The notes beneath the pieces are model-generated. The model searched no databases. It worked only from the letters and a program-made list of their open reading frames with translations, and was not told the origin of the DNA. The translations under genes and the position numbers were made by a program. A stretch of DNA of 64,000 bases from Cladocopium goreaui (lineage: Eukaryota; Sar; Dinophyceae; Suessiales; Symbiodiniaceae), in the NCBI GenBank assembly GCA_947184155.2, contig CAMXCT020006445.1, positions 1,078,723-1,142,722 on the forward strand, given 5' to 3'. Positions within the stretch are counted from its first letter, which is position 1. Each line of letters begins with the position of its first letter. This document shows, in pieces, positions 11,534 through 23,904 of the stretch.

Positions 11534-13074
11534 AATATTTTTTTTTCATTTTTTTATCGTTTTGGTTATCATTTTTTTTTTTTCATTTATGTTTTCATTC
11601 ATTTTTTTTTAATCATTTTATTTTTCATTTTTTTATCATTTTTTTTATCATTTTTTTATCATTTTATTTTTCATTTTTTTATCATTTTTTCATTTTTTTC
11701 ATTTTTTTCATTTTTTTTCATTTTTTTTCATCATTTTCATTTTTTTTATCATTTTTCATCATTTTTGCTTCCAGTGGTGCAAAAAATTTCCGAAAAATAA
11801 AAAATTGCAATTTTCCTCGAGTTTTTTTCATTTTTTTATAATTTTTTTTTATCATTTTTTTATCATTTTTGCTTCCAGTGGTGGAATTGATGAAAAATGA
11901 TGAAAAATGATGGAAAATGATAAAAAAATGAAAAAAAATGAAAAAAAAACTCGAGGAAAATTGCAATTTTCCAAAAAATGAAAAATTGCAATTTTCCTCG
12001 AGTTTTTTTCATTTTTTTTCATTTTTTTTTCGCTTTTTTTTCATTTTTTTATCATTTTTTTATCATTTTTCATCATTTTTGCTTCCAGTGGTGCAAAATT
12101 TTTCCGAAAAATAAAAAAATGCAATTTTCCTCGAGTTTTTTTTCATTTTTTTATCATTTTTTTATCATTTTTGCTTCCAGTGGTGGAATTGATGAAAAAT
12201 GATGAAAAATGATGGAAAATGATAAAAAAATGAAAAAAAAACGAAAAAAAAATTAAAAAAAAATGAAAAAAAAACTCGAGGAACATTGCAATTTTCCAAA
12301 AAATGAAAAATTGCAATTTTCCTCGTTTTTTTCATTTTTTTTCGCTTTTTTTTCATTTTTTTATCATTTTTTTATCATTTTTCATCACTTTTCATCAATT
12401 CCACCACTGGAAGCAAAAATGATAAAAAAATGAAAAAAAAACTCGAGGAAAATTGCATTTTTTTATTTTTCGGAAAAATTTTGCACCACTGGAAGCAAAA
12501 ATGATGAAAAATGATAAAAAAATGATTAAAAAATGATAAAAAAATGAAAAAAAATGAAAAAAAACGAAAAAAAATGAAAAAAAAATGAAAAACTCGAGGA
12601 AAATTGCAATTTTTCATTTTTTGGAAAATTGCAATTTTCCTCGAGTTTTTTTTTTCATTGTTTTTTCATTTTTTTATCATTTTTTTATCATTTTCCATCA
12701 TTTTTCATCATTTTTCATCAATTCCACCACTGGAAGCAAAAATTATAAAAAAATGATTAAAAAATAAAAAAAACTCGAGGAAAATTGCAATTTTTTATTT
12801 TTCGGAATTTTTTTGCACCACTGGAAGCAAAAATGATGAAAACTGATTAAAAAATGAAAACAATGAAAAAAAATGAAAAAAATGAAAAAAAAAACGAAAA
12901 AAAATGAAAAATAAAATGATAAAAAAATGATTAAAAAATGATAAAAAAATGAAAAATAAAATGATAAAAAAATGAAAAATAAAATGATAAAAAAAATGAA
13001 TGAAAACATAAATGAAAAAAAAAGATAAATAAAATGATAACCAAAACGATAAAACATGAAAACAAAAATATTTT
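11534..13074. repeat. 1.5-kb T/A-rich giant palindrome
   Basis: The left end (AAAATATT, then TCATTTTTTTATCGTTTTGG) is the reverse complement of the right end (CCAAAACGATAAAACATG, AAAATATT). Between them TCATTTTT blocks switch to AAAAATGA blocks several times. Recurrent modules GCTTCCAGTGGTG and CTCGAGGAAAATTGCAATTT occur in both orientations. The Phe/Ile/Ser and Lys/Met frames are compositional artefacts. It lies wholly inside the 10782-13496 intron. Confidence 0.85.
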
Positions 13075-13496
13075 AACAATTTCCAATGTGTAGCTGTCTC
13101 GGTTTTTCATAATCCTATGATTTTAATCACGACCCATTAAACCTCAGTTCTTTTTATCATAGGGTAAGCAAACATAGATGTGGAAAACCAATGGTTTCCT
13201 TAGGAAAGTGATCTACTTTCATGGTGGATTTTCAACATTGTTTTTGCCTATTTACAGTAGAGTACAAACCGCAGCGCCTAAGCCTCCATATATTGAAACA
13301 TGATTTTAACCATGATCCATATATAGAACCTCAGTTTAGTCGTATATCAATATATGTATGCATATGTACACACATAAATTATATATATTATATATTATGT
13401 GTATATATATATATATCTTCCAGCCATGATGAAATTCCAACCATGATCAGTTTCTTTTTGTTTAAACAACACATCACGTCGACATCTCAATGCCAG

Positions 13497-15068
13497 GGCA
13501 AGAGCGTGGCGTCAGTGACCTACGTCAGCGACCACGACTTCAATGCCTTGACCAAGCCGCCCAGGTGCCGCCGGGCGGACATAGGATTTATCCAATATAT
13601 TCCAATATATGAAGTAACAAAATGCATATATATATATATATAAATATGTAATGGGATAATAGGGGAAAATTAGTGCCAATTTAGTACAGTTTAATTAATG
13701 GGATAAGGCAATGACAATTGGAGTGGGAACTGGAATGATGGGAATTGGATTGGAATGACTATCTCCAAAGAGCCGAACTTTTCAGGCTACTGTATGATCA
13801 TTATTTGTCCAGATGAATTTTAGGAGGGACATCATCCCAAACACGGCTTAGAGATGGCAACATGCTTGGTCATGTTCTTGGTACCAGTGGAGTTGTTGGG
13901 TGATCCACTGATCCTTTCCACAAGATGATGAGATCTTGTTAGTCAGCACGGCAAATCTGTAATCGGATATGCTCTGGATCAATTTACCCTCTGGTAAACG
14001 TTTACATAACTATGGAAAAACCCATTTTTTTATGGGTGAATCAACTATGAATGGCCATTTTCAATACCTATGTTTGTTTACCAGAGGGTATGTTGTGGGT
14101 CTACCACTGGATGTTTGCAGCAAAAAATAAAGAACACGCATGATTTTGCAGTTTTTTGGGGAAGGAGGGAGGAAGGGTACCCATCAGCCAACCCAAGCCA
14201 CCAACGCACACCAATGGTTCCAGAGAAACAACTGTAATTTAATTGTTATATTTGTTGCAACGTATGTAAGACTATAGGCCTATGCCCATGTTTCTCCATG
14301 ATATTGGAAGCAACTAGAACCATAAAATTATATATATATATAATAGTGATATCTCCTTTAATCTAAGAGTATCTAAGACTATTTGGGTCAACCTTGGTTA
14401 GATACTTTAGTACTTTCATTTTTTGCTGTCAGTTGTAAGATGTACCAACCAGCTCTAAACAAACAAAAATGAGAGGTACCCTCCAGTAAATTAACATAGA
14501 CCCTGGTAGATAGGGGTTGGAAGACTAGTTTCCACTATAAATTGGTCATTTTCAGGGTCTATGTTAATTTACCAGAGGGTATCCAAGATTCACCATGCTA
14601 TGGCTATAACCTATGAAGCATTGGAAAAATCTGGATCTCCCAAGCGCAGGATGAGTTCCCCCTGCCCAGGTCGCGCTTCTGTGAGGACCAGCTCTGGAAA
14701 AGCGCCTCGCGCACGGCCGGGCCCAAAGAGCCATGCTTAAAACAACAAACATGGGGAAAACACATGCTGTTCCATCGACTTTCGGTAGGTCCCGTAGGCA
14801 TGCGTGTGGTATTTTGCCATGAAAAGTCTACGGCACGGATTGACATTGAATGCGAGTCAGTTGTTCTGTGTTTCAATGGCAATATACTTTGATGGGAAAA
14901 CAATGATGTTTTCAACATGTTTCAACGGTGAAATTGCACCCACATATTCAGAGAAACCAATTTCAGGACATCCGTTGCGCGGCCATCAGGTGATTACCAA
15001 AAAGGAACGCAGCGAAGGTTTGCAGTACAAGAGGCGCTTTTTCTGCATGCGGAACCTGGATGCCCCCG
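13497..15068 (+). CDS. Giant CNBD gene, exons 16-18
   Basis: Exon 13497-13564 (GKSVASVTYVSDHDFNALTK, ending PP + AG) follows TGCCAG and keeps phase 0 from exon 10682-10781 across a 2.7-kb intron. Exon 14650-14728 follows CGCAG and reads DEFPLPRSRFCEDQLWKSAS then RTAGPK; its donor is uncertain. Exon 14990-15068 follows CATCAG and reads VITKKERSEGLQYKRRFF then CMRNLDAP + G before GTGAAAG. Its last G pairs in phase with the first cNMP-like exon at 16125. The 15068 donor abuts a diverged A-family element. Confidence 0.55.
13985..14090 (+). mobile_element. A-family inverted-repeat element
   Basis: Perfect ends TACCCTCTGGTAAACG and TTTACCAGAGGGTA, with CATTTTTTTATGGG in the centre. Confidence 0.85.
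14477..14581 (+). mobile_element. A-family element
   Basis: TACCCTCCAGTAAATTAACATAG pairs over about 20 bp with the right end TTAATTTACCAGAGGGTA. It ends 68 nt before exon 14650. Confidence 0.8.
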
Positions 15069-15151
15069 GTGAAAGTTGTAAATGATTTTCCCCTACAAAA
15101 CTCCGTTGAGTTCGGGGATTTCCCATTGCCGCGCTTGACTACCAGAGGGTA
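15066..15151 (+). mobile_element. A-like element at a splice donor
   Basis: The right end TTGACTACCAGAGGGTA is typical; the left end is CCCGGTGAAAG, which is also the exon 15068 donor. Element and intron therefore begin together. Confidence 0.55.
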
Positions 15152-15522
15152 GATTACATTGGGAGTGCCCTCACTATACACAAGGCGTCGATATAAGCAA
15201 TCAAACACAAGTACTTTCAGAGTTACAACGCTGCATCATGAGGACAGAAGTGCGGGGGATGTATGGATTTTGCGCTGATTCTTTTCCATGATTGCTGTAG
15301 GTAACCTGAAAAAACACAGCAGCTATTTAAATCTATCTCATTTTTTTGATGACCATTACTTTTTCTTGTGTTTGGCGGGATCACGAAATCACTGTCCAGT
15401 CCCAAGATATTTTTTTTTTCGGGGACATTGCCGGAAAAGCCACTGATTTTGGCTTTAAAAAAACGCTGGCTTTCTGTCAGGCAATCCATTTAGCTGTCAC
15501 ATCCCCCCCATTGCAAAATAAT

Positions 15523-15631
15523 TACCCTTTGGTTATTTAACATAGCCATGGAAAATGGCCCATTTATAGATGGTTTCCCTATTAAAAATGGGTGGATTTT
15601 CCATGGCGAACTGTTCAATAACCAGAGGGTA
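15523..15631 (+). mobile_element. A-family element, ATTTAACATAGCC subtype
   Basis: Ends TACCCTTTGGTTATTTAAC and TCAATAACCAGAGGGTA. The same subtype is at 17565, 41842 and 63855. Confidence 0.8.
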
Positions 15632-15710
15632 TATACCTCTTTAGAAAGCCACTTAGATCTATCCAGTTTCGTACATTGGATTGATTCATTTTTAGAGTGC
15701 CCATGGGTGG

Positions 15711-15825
15711 TACCCTAGGGTAAACATGCAACAAAATTTGTTGAAAACCCATGGTTTCCCTAGGAAAATGATCGACAAATGGTGGGTTTCCCACATTTCT
15801 TTGTTAGTGGGGTGACAGGAGGGTA
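15711..15825 (+). mobile_element. A-related element, diverged
   Basis: TACCCTAGGGTAAACATG at the left and GACAGGAGGGTA at the right, with internal CCATGGTTTCCCTAGG. A similar interior is seen near 13163-13265. Confidence 0.5.
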
Positions 15826-16042
15826 CAAATTGGTCGTACAATGGAGAATTCATGATGTACCGGAAACATCCGGAAACCATATTTTTTTCTGAAGATTATG
15901 CCAGACTTTCCTGCCGAGTTTCCTCATTTCACATCTATGTTAGTTTATTGGAGGGTATCATGAATATATTTAAGAGTAAAAAAAACATAGGCCCTCCAAA
16001 TAGGTATTATATGGTATTATCGTAGTGTAGTCATGGCCCTTT

Positions 16043-16116
16043 AGTCATTTTAATAGGTACCTCATCTATTTCTATGGGCCATAGCTTCCATACCCATGTT
16101 CAATAACCAGAGGGTA
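16043..16116 (+). mobile_element. A-family element, left end lost, before an exon
   Basis: The right half (GGGCCATAGCTTCCATACCC, then AATAACCAGAGGGTA) ends 8 nt before the exon at 16125; the acceptor TCTTCCAG follows it directly. Confidence 0.65.
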
Positions 16117-16124
16117 TCTTCCAG

Positions 16125-19100
16125 GCCGCATCACTACGGAGTTCACCTTTGAGGCTGGGACAGTGCTGTTCCACGGCCGATGTACAAAAAGAAATGGTGT
16201 GATTTTTGTGACTTGGGATAAGGTGATATAATTGGGATATGATGTGGGTTTTCATATATTTAGTGGATTTTTGGGGATACACTCTGGCATTTTGTTGCAG
16301 AGCTATTGGAAAATCACCGTGGACCATGTTCAATAGGTACATCATCGAACTAATTTGTGCCATATTGTGCCATTTGGCATGGCAAACTGTTGAAGTATAG
16401 CAGAGGGTACATGCGGCATATCTCGACATATTGTGGATGATGTTCCGGAACTGCAGAAAGGTTTCGAGTTTTGTGCGTCTTCCCTATATTTGATGGGGTT
16501 CACCGCCATTTTTTGCTGTTCAGAATGGGTGAATCCCCAGGCGCTGACTTTGAGCTCACGAGTCCCTGGACCCTTGGTGAGACCCAAAGATATCGCTGTG
16601 GCGCAGCGAAGAATATGTGAAAAGTGACCCGCAAATAGAACGGATAGGAAGACAGAGATTCTATTGAGAGTGATTCGGAATTTTCTATTTTCCTTAATGT
16701 TGTATGTGTGCAAGTTGCATGGTCCCAAGCCAAGTGTTCATGTGGATTTTTCCAGTTTCACTTGCAACCAAATGCCAGTCCACCACTGAAAAAAAGAAAC
16801 ATTGCCGCTTGCAGAGGTCAAGCTGTGCCTCCACCATTCTGTTTTTGTTTGGGCAAAGCTCACGGTGGCTCGCCCGAGGCTATGGCCATGTTTCTTCACT
16901 TGCCCCAGCACAGAGATGTGGAGAGAGACTTCCAACACCAAGCATTTGTGCAGATGTGTGCTTGCCTCGTGATATTTTGAAGATCAATCAGTGCCAAGTT
17001 TGTCCAATTGACCCATGCAGCTTCAGCCAGTGGACCCCGCGCGCAACTCTGGGCGCAAGCTTGAATACCTTCATTCATGGGTTTTGTTCTGTAATTATAA
17101 TTATCAGAACGTAGAGAGGGCTTTTAGACTACGTAGACTTTTAGCCGAAATACCTCAAGAACTTGACCAACCTGAGCATTTTTCACCCCCTAAACTCCTT
17201 TGTAAGTCATCCCAGCGGCATTGACTCCCAGCCATGTGGCGCAGCGGGCGTTGACATGCCATTGCGGAAGTCCAACTGGAACTTTCTTCAGCAGGCTGGG
17301 TCCCAGATGGCCAGGTTTCTGCGAAATTCTCAATTATGGTACCCATAGGATCCATGGTGCTGCTATATATGGTAACATTTACCATCAATATACCCCATTG
17401 TTGTTAGTATATATACCAGCACCATGGATCCGTCATGGGGTATATATATACTACGGTATGTATTGTAAACCGCCCGCAGCTGAGTTCCTAAAGAGTTGAT
17501 CGGGGCCCCTCCGAATTGACAATTCACCAGTCCAGGCTTGTCAATGACTTTTCCTATGATGAGATACCCCCTGGTCATTTAACAGTTCGCCATGTGAAAT
17601 GGCCCATAGATGTATAGATGGTTTACCGTTCTTAAAAATGGGTGGATTTTCCATGGCTATGGCACAAATAACCAGAGGGTATCAAATCTCTATCTCTGGA
17701 CGTATCCTGCAGCTTCCCCAGGCACACCGACAAAAGCTGATTCGAGAGGACGATGTGGACTCCGGAAATTATCAGGGAGGTGTTCTGACCCAGCGGGCAG
17801 AGAGCAACCGTTCACGACAGCCCTCCTGTAAACATATGTGAACATACAAAAAGATGCGGGAAAGGCAGCATAAAAAATATAGGTTGATGGTTTCAAACAT
17901 GTTTTATTTTCCATAATATATGGGATGTCATCCTTCCCATTGATTTTCATGTGTTTCAAGATAGTTAATACCACCAACCAGATATATAGATGATTTACCC
18001 ACTAACCATCATCAACCATTAACCATCATTAACCCTCCATTATAGTTAATTTTCCGAAACCATGGGTCTTCCACATCTTTTTGTATGTCCAGGGTCCCCA
18101 TGGCGCAATGACCTGAAACTCTCATGCTCATGTGATGGGAGAAGTTGGCAGCAATTTGGACTAAGTCAAGGCTAAAGTCAACTGAAATCTTAAACAATCT
18201 GGCCGTTTCTTCTAGTTGCTCACTAAGTCAACCAATTAATCTAGGCTGTTTCACTTGGAGGCTGAACTTAGGGTGAGTTGATTTGAAGTCCTATGGCTGT
18301 CCAAGCAGAATTCATGCTGCTGCCCTTTGCATCGTTGGTAAGCAATTTTCAGCATAGGTTGGAAAAGTGTACTGAAACAATCTGAAACAAATTGGTTGAA
18401 TTGAATAACATGTTCCAATTGAGGCGCGCTCATTCACAGCCTCATCAGCTTGCATGCCATTCCGTGCTTTTATGGCATCTCTCCACATAGATAAATAGAT
18501 CCAAGTAGTCTGTCAACGACATTTCAGCGACACCAACGTTGACTGGTGACACCAATGTCCCCCTTTAGCGCCCCTTGGGTCGATGATTTCAGCCTGTCAG
18601 AATGGATCCAGCCAGGCCTCTCCACGCAGAAACGCTCGGAGAGGGACAAGGAGAACGATGACACCAGGACACTGGGCGGAGGGTGAAACTTGGAAATGAT
18701 GGACTGATGACGAAAGCATGGCTTATGAGAAAGCATGGGGAGTGTGATCAAGGTGGCTAATTAATGTTAGATATATACTGTACCGGTTAACTTAAGTGTC
18801 AAATGAGATTCTGATCCATTTTGTGTTGCAGTTCATGGCCCAGCTTTGCAATGTAACCTTACAAAAAGCGTCCATCTTCATCCCATACTCTTCATTGATC
18901 ACACCATGGCCATGGGAACATCCCTGATGCACATCAATTTTTGGATCAACATGTCCAAGATTTTCCCATCAAAACAAAAAAAGGGACGTCCCACAATGTT
19001 CCTCCGTTGGAATTTCATAGGTTTTCCAATGGCTTTTCCAGTCGAATGTTCCATGATTTTCCTATGGCATTTCCCTATGATTTTGCCACATCCTCCAGTC

Positions 19101-19233
19101 GGATGAGCTAAAAAAAGCCCGAGACAGCCCTTGACACGTCGTCTCCCCCACAGGGCCGTCTCGGTCCAGGCATGACGAAGACTTCGCGGTGCTATGGGAT
19201 TTGAGCAGCGAGGAAGACACGCCACGGATCAAG
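16125..19233 (+). CDS. cNMP-binding-like module 1 (partial) and linker, exons 19-22
   Basis: Exon 16125-16181 follows CTTCCAG and reads ITTEFTFEAGTVLFHGR, the F-x-x-G-x-x-[IVL] opening strand of a cyclic-nucleotide-binding beta roll. Exon 17713-17779 follows CCTGCAG and reads LPQAHRQKLIREDDVDSGNY. Exon 18569-18682 reads APWVDDFSLSEWIQPG then STQKRSERDKENDD, a charged linker. Exon 19154-19233 reads HDEDFAVLWDLSSEEDTP and ends IK before GTCACT. The GE and RSAT elements of a complete CNBD were not found, so this module is either degenerate or has exons I missed. Confidence 0.45.
16278..16409 (+). mobile_element. A-family element, diverged
   Basis: TACACTCTGGCATTTTG at the left and TATAGCAGAGGGTA at the right, in the intron just after exon 16125-16181. 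Confidence 0.55.
17340..17442 (+). mobile_element. C-family inverted-repeat element
   Basis: TACCCATAGGATCCATGG against CCATGGATCCGTCATGGGGTA, with GTGCTGCTATATAT against ATATATACCAGCAC. Confidence 0.8.
17565..17681 (+). mobile_element. A-family element before an exon
   Basis: TACCCCCTGGTCATTTAAC and AAATAACCAGAGGGTA. It ends 31 nt before exon 17713. Confidence 0.8.
17881..17981 (+). mobile_element. B-family element, diverged
   Basis: AGGTTGATGGTTTC at the left and TACCACCAACCAG at the right, with TTCCATAATATATGGGA in the centre. Confidence 0.65.
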
Positions 19234-19365
19234 GTCACTGAGTTCGATGGGAAGCTTCGAAATCAGAAAGGAATGACAGGAATTGATCGGAATAGAATGT
19301 ATAGTAGTGACTAGTAGTGACTAGTAGTGACTCTCAATTACCAAAAGGGGGTTATCTACTATGAA

Positions 19366-19480
19366 GATGGTGGTGGTGGTGGTGATGGTGGTGATGGTGA
19401 TGATGATGATGAAGAAGATGATGTTGATGATGTTGATGATGACTATGCCATTTTTGATGATGTTGATGGTGACAATGATG
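19366..19480. repeat. GGT/GAT trinucleotide repeat tract
   Basis: GGTGGT and GATGATGAT runs in the intron after exon 19154-19233. Confidence 0.8.
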
Positions 19481-19840
19481 AAGATTATTATTAAATTGTT
19501 TTTACCATTATTTGATGTTACCCTTGGTTAGGTACTTTAGTATTCTGATCTTTTGCTATCAATGATAAGATGTACTAACCCGCTCAAAACAGATTGTCCG
19601 GCAGGTATCTAAAGGTAAAGTCATATGATTGAACATTTTCATTTACCATTAGTTTACCATGTTGATGATATATCAGGGTTACCATCAGTTAAATACCATT
19701 TCAAGGTTTACCATATCTTTTTTACCATATTTACCCATCCCACCATCATTAAATCATGATATTCTTATCTATTGGGTAGATCCTAATACCTATAACAGTC
19801 AAAAAACAAATTTTCTTCATAAGTTGAGGAAGCTATTTTT

Positions 19841-20340
19841 TATCGCTCCCTCCGTGACACTTTTCGTGCTCTAGTTCGTGCTTTTTTTTCGCTCCCTCCG
19901 TGACACTTTTCGTGCTCTAGTTCGTGCTTTTTTTTCGCGCCCTCCGTGACACTTTTCGTGCTCTAGTTCGTGCTTTTTTTTTTCGCTCCCTCCGTGACAC
20001 TTTTCGTGCTCTAGTTCGTGCTTTTTTTTGCTCCCTCCGTGACACTTTTCGTGCTCTAGTTCGTGCTTTTTTTTTCGCTCCCTCCGTGACACTTTTCGTG
20101 CTCTAGTTCGTGCTTTTTTTTTCGCTCCCTCCGTGACACTTTTCGTGCTCGTGCCTTTTTTTTCGCTCCCTCCGTGACACTTTTCGTGCTCTAGTTCGTG
20201 CTTTTTTTTTCGCTCCCTCCGTGACACTTTTCGTGCTCTAGTTCGTGCTTTTTTTTCGCTCCCTCCGTGACACTTTTCGTGCTCTAGTTCGTGCTTTTTT
20301 TTCGCTCCCTCCGTGACACTTTTCGTGCTCTGTTTCGTGC
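19841..20340. repeat. 46-bp minisatellite, about 11 copies
   Basis: The unit begins CGCTCCCTCCGTGACACTTT and ends with CGTGCTCTAGTTCGTGC plus a T run of 7-9. Copies differ mainly in T-run length; one (near 20122-20160) lacks CTAGTT. Glu/His/Lys-rich frames across it are artefacts. Confidence 0.9.
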
Positions 20341-20457
20341 TTACTGTTATAGCAATTAGGATTCAGCCAACTTATCTACCATGTAAAATCATTATTTTTA
20401 CCATTTAATATCATGTCTAACTATTGTGGTAAATATATCTACCATTATTTACAATTT

Positions 20458-20560
20458 CTGGTTGGTGGTTTGGAACATTTTTATTATCCAGAATATATCG
20501 TATGTCATCCTTCCCATTGACTTTCATATTTTTCAGAGGGGTGGGTATACCACTAACCAG
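20458..20560 (+). mobile_element. B-family element
   Basis: Ends CTGGTTGGTGGTTTGG and TATACCACTAACCAG, internal CATATTTTTCAG. Confidence 0.8.
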
Positions 20561-20770
20561 ATTTATTTACCACGTAATGTCATGTCTAAAAAAAAATATG
20601 TGGTAACTAAACGGTAAATATATCTATATCACTGCTACCTTAGCTAATAAACGGTAAACATATCTATCACTGCTGTCTTATCTTTATCTATATACCATTA
20701 TTTACCATTTATTTACCATTTATTTACCATATTTACCGATGGTATCTGCTTTGAACACGTCCCTATATAG

Positions 20771-23761
20771 CGCGCATCCGGCCTGGCGCGCCAGGTGCCA
20801 CTGTCCAAGGATGAAGCCTTGGCGGCGGTGCAGCGCAGCAAAGTGCTGAAGGGTCTCTCCATCCATGGCCAGGTCAGGGATGGTTCTGCAGTGATTTTGA
20901 GTGATGTTGTGTGGTGATTTTTTTGGGTGTTTTATGGTGATTAAAAGGGGGATTCTAAAGTGATTAAATGGGATTTTAAAGTGATTCAATGGGTTTTATA
21001 TGTTTTTATAGTGATTTATAGTGAAACGCAGTGATTTCAGAGAGTTTCTAGTGATTTATAATGAATTTGTAGTGATTCAATGAGGTTTTATAGTCATCTA
21101 ATGGGTTAGTGATTTAATGGGGTTTTATCAGTTTATAGTAATTTACAGTGAATTTGTTATAGTGAATCTGTAGTGATTTAACAGGGTTTTATTAGATTGT
21201 TTTATAACGTGATCTATCGAGATGTTTAATGATTTTAGTTGGATGGGGGAAGCGTTGGGGATGTAAACCCAGAAAATTGTGATTTCACCGGCAAACATGT
21301 TGGATATGAATGACGACATGTGTGATTTGAGAAACCGAAATAGAGATTTGACCAACAAAGAGTTTGGAATGTGTGAAAAACTATGGGTAAAAAATCCAGT
21401 GAAGAGTATACAGTTATGGCATGTTATGGCCCTTAACAGTTATAATTATAGTGGTATACAATTTTAATTATAGGAATTGTTTCATTCCATTTAAGGCCCT
21501 GGTAAGGGCCTTAACTGTAGGTTGATGCTTGGCAGCTTGGAGAGTTGCAGGTCCGAGTGGCTGCCCTCTTGCGCCGCACTTGCTACCAGCCGGGTGAACG
21601 CTTGTGGTCAGCACAGGAGGGAGAGGCCGGTTCCGTGCCTTTTTTGGGGGGGAGTGGTTGCTGTGATACATATGGGGGTGTCCATAGTCATGGGGGTATC
21701 CGCATAGCTGGATGGGCCCATAGGAAGTCAGTCAAATATATACAACATGGTACTTTCAGATGATGCCATCGTTTCTTTTTTTGAACGTTTTTGATGTAGA
21801 TTCTTGGATGAATAGCCAGGTACCTGGGCAGGATGTTATGTTTACTGTAAACATTGGTTGACGTTGAGCAGGTTGTAGTGAATCATTCTTTGCGTGCTAC
21901 AAGCGAGGGAATACAATCTTAAGCGAGAGAAGCACCTACCCGTGAAATCATCAAGTTATTAAAAATTGATCCCCAAACTGTCATTTTTTGGGATGCAAGA
22001 GTAGCACAACAAAAAGACGCATCCATTTTTTGCTAAGTGTTGGTACATCACGAAAGGTAGCCGAGACTACCTGAGCTCCACCGACTTTACTCAGTACTCA
22101 AGTTGTGTCCTGGGGGTTTGGTTCACTGAATTCCAGCCCAAAAATAAATCCAAAAAGAAACGCCAGCGAACTCCCCAGACTTCCCTATGACTTTAAGTCC
22201 CCAAACTCAAAAGCTCCCAAGATTATCCAATATATATCCAATCTTATCCAACATTAAGTGGCATTATAACTGGCATTATAACCTCTACAACTTACTGCTG
22301 CTTAGTAGGGAATGGATGGGTTGCTGGGGGTTGCTGGGGGTTGCTGGGATGATTATTACGAGTGAGCCAATGGAGCATTCCCGAAAATTCCGTGCATTTA
22401 GCATCAGTAAGACAAGTTGGTGGGTTTGGAACATTTTTTTTATTTTTCCATATATTGGGAATGTCATCATCCCAACTGACTTTCACTCCATCATTTTTCA
22501 GAGGGGTAGGTGAAAACCTCCAACCAGAGTGGCATTATAACCCCTACAGTTATGGCCCTTTACCAGTTATAAGTACTTATAACCCCATGCATAAAATGTA
22601 TAATCCCACTTATAACCAGTTGTAATCAATAAATGGCCATAACTGTATGATTATCATATGATATTAGGATATATCTGGATATGATCTTCGGTTGACTTCT
22701 CCGAAACAGCCAGTATATTATAGTGGATTGTGGAAATCCCTACCAATATAAGCCCTACAAAGACTTAAATCCCATTAAATCACTATTAAATCACAATAAA
22801 ATCCCATTAAATCACTATAAAATTCCATTAAACCACTATAAAATCCCATTAAATCACTATAAAATCCCACTAAATCCACTATAAAATCCCATTAAATCAC
22901 TATAAAATTCCACTAAATCCACTGTTAAAGGCACCCTTCCAGGCCATTCCACGTCAGGTGCAGGAGAAACGTCTGGTGCTCATCGAGCGCGGCGACGCCG
23001 AGCTGTGGCTCCCGGAGGCCGATGGCGAGCGCTTCGTGGGACTCATTGGACCCACCAAGGCGCCGGAAGCGAGAGAAAAATGGTGTGGTTTTCATAGGGA
23101 GATCCCCAAGAGATGGATGGTTTACCATGGAAAATCTGAAAATCCAAATGGATGATGTGGGGGTACCATGGGGTACCCTCATTTCAGGGTCTACCCTCTG
23201 GATCCCTCTGGTAAACATACAGCTTGCGAACTGAAAAATCACCATCTAAAAAAGGTAAATCAATTATTTTTATGGGCCATCAAAAAATAGCTATGTAAAA
23301 AAAATACTGGGGTCTATGTTCACTGGCTATATCTGCCATGGGCACTGGCAGACTTCCTGGCTTTTGTCACAGGTGCTGGGTGGTCTCTTTGCAGTTGGCT
23401 CCGCCAGTAGGCGCTGGGGGCGGAGGTGAGAAATCATGGAGATCTGGAATAAAAGCTAGGCCCTGAGATTCAGCTGGATATCTGGATATTTGCAAGAATT
23501 CTATGTTTATTTAGGGGCGTCGCAGCAATCGTCTTAATGATGGCATCAACAGCCAGATATTTTTGATTACTTTGCTCAGGATTTCACTAAGAGTCGCCAT
23601 TTCAAAGTTTGAGTAATTATGGATAGTTCGTTTTGGACCTGGTCCAACCAACATTTTACACCATGTGGAGTCCGAGGCAAGTCTTCTCGGCGCGGGTGCC
23701 GGAAGGCGACGACGCCAAGCCGCTGCATGCCTGGGAGATTGAGGGCCACTCGGTTCTGACG
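20771..23761 (+). CDS. cNMP-binding domain 2, exons 23-27
   Basis: Five exons join in phase into a CNBD: 20771-20872 (EALAAVQRSKVLKGLSIHG), 21536-21634 (LLRRTCYQPGERLWSAQEG), 22943-23035 (RLVLIERGDAELWLPEADG), 23372-23424 (VLGGLFAVGSASRRWG) and 23671-23761 (SPRQVFSARVPEGDDAKP then HAWEIEGHSVLT). The order helix, Y-x-P-G-E, V-L-I-E-R-G, second beta half and final strands is that of the family. The usual FGE Glu is replaced in the LFAVGS stretch, so ligand binding by this module is doubtful. The family acts as a cytosolic sensor of cAMP or cGMP in kinases, channels and regulatory subunits; which of these applies is not shown. Confidence 0.7.
20930..21190. repeat. GTGATTTAATGGG short interspersed array (F type)
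   Basis: Degenerate units of about 20-24 bp around ATAGTGATTTAATGGGATTT. The same unit or its complement is at 2560-2630, 4000-4055, 10790-10860, 22766-22925, 30715-30770, 44590-44930 and 61190-61290. Confidence 0.75.
22416..22527 (+). mobile_element. B-family element
   Basis: GTTGGTGGGTTTGG at the left and ACCTCCAACCAG at the right, internal CATTTTTCAG. Confidence 0.75.
22766..22925. repeat. AATCCCATTAAATCACTATAA array (F type)
   Basis: About seven tandem units of 21-23 bp ending just before the acceptor of exon 22943. Complement of the array at 20930. Confidence 0.85.
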
Positions 23762-23797
23762 GTAGACTTCACTGGCCAGATGGAGAATCAGTGATGA

Positions 23798-23904
23798 TAC
23801 CCTCTGGTAAACAAACATAGCTATTGAAAATGTACATTTATAGTTGATTTACCCATAAAACATGGCGTTTTTTCCATAGTTATGTAAACGTTTACCAGAG
23901 GGTA
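23798..23904 (+). mobile_element. A-family element after an exon
   Basis: Perfect ends TACCCTCTGGTAAAC and GTTTACCAGAGGGTA. It starts 36 nt after the donor of exon 23671-23761. Confidence 0.85.

Noticed and set aside
11483..13079. Several Phe-rich or Lys/Met-rich frames
   Set aside because: Produced by the T-rich/A-rich palindrome on both strands.
19871..20227. 118-codon minus-strand Glu/His/Lys repeat frame
   Set aside because: Translation of the 46-bp minisatellite; no start context or flanking coding signal.
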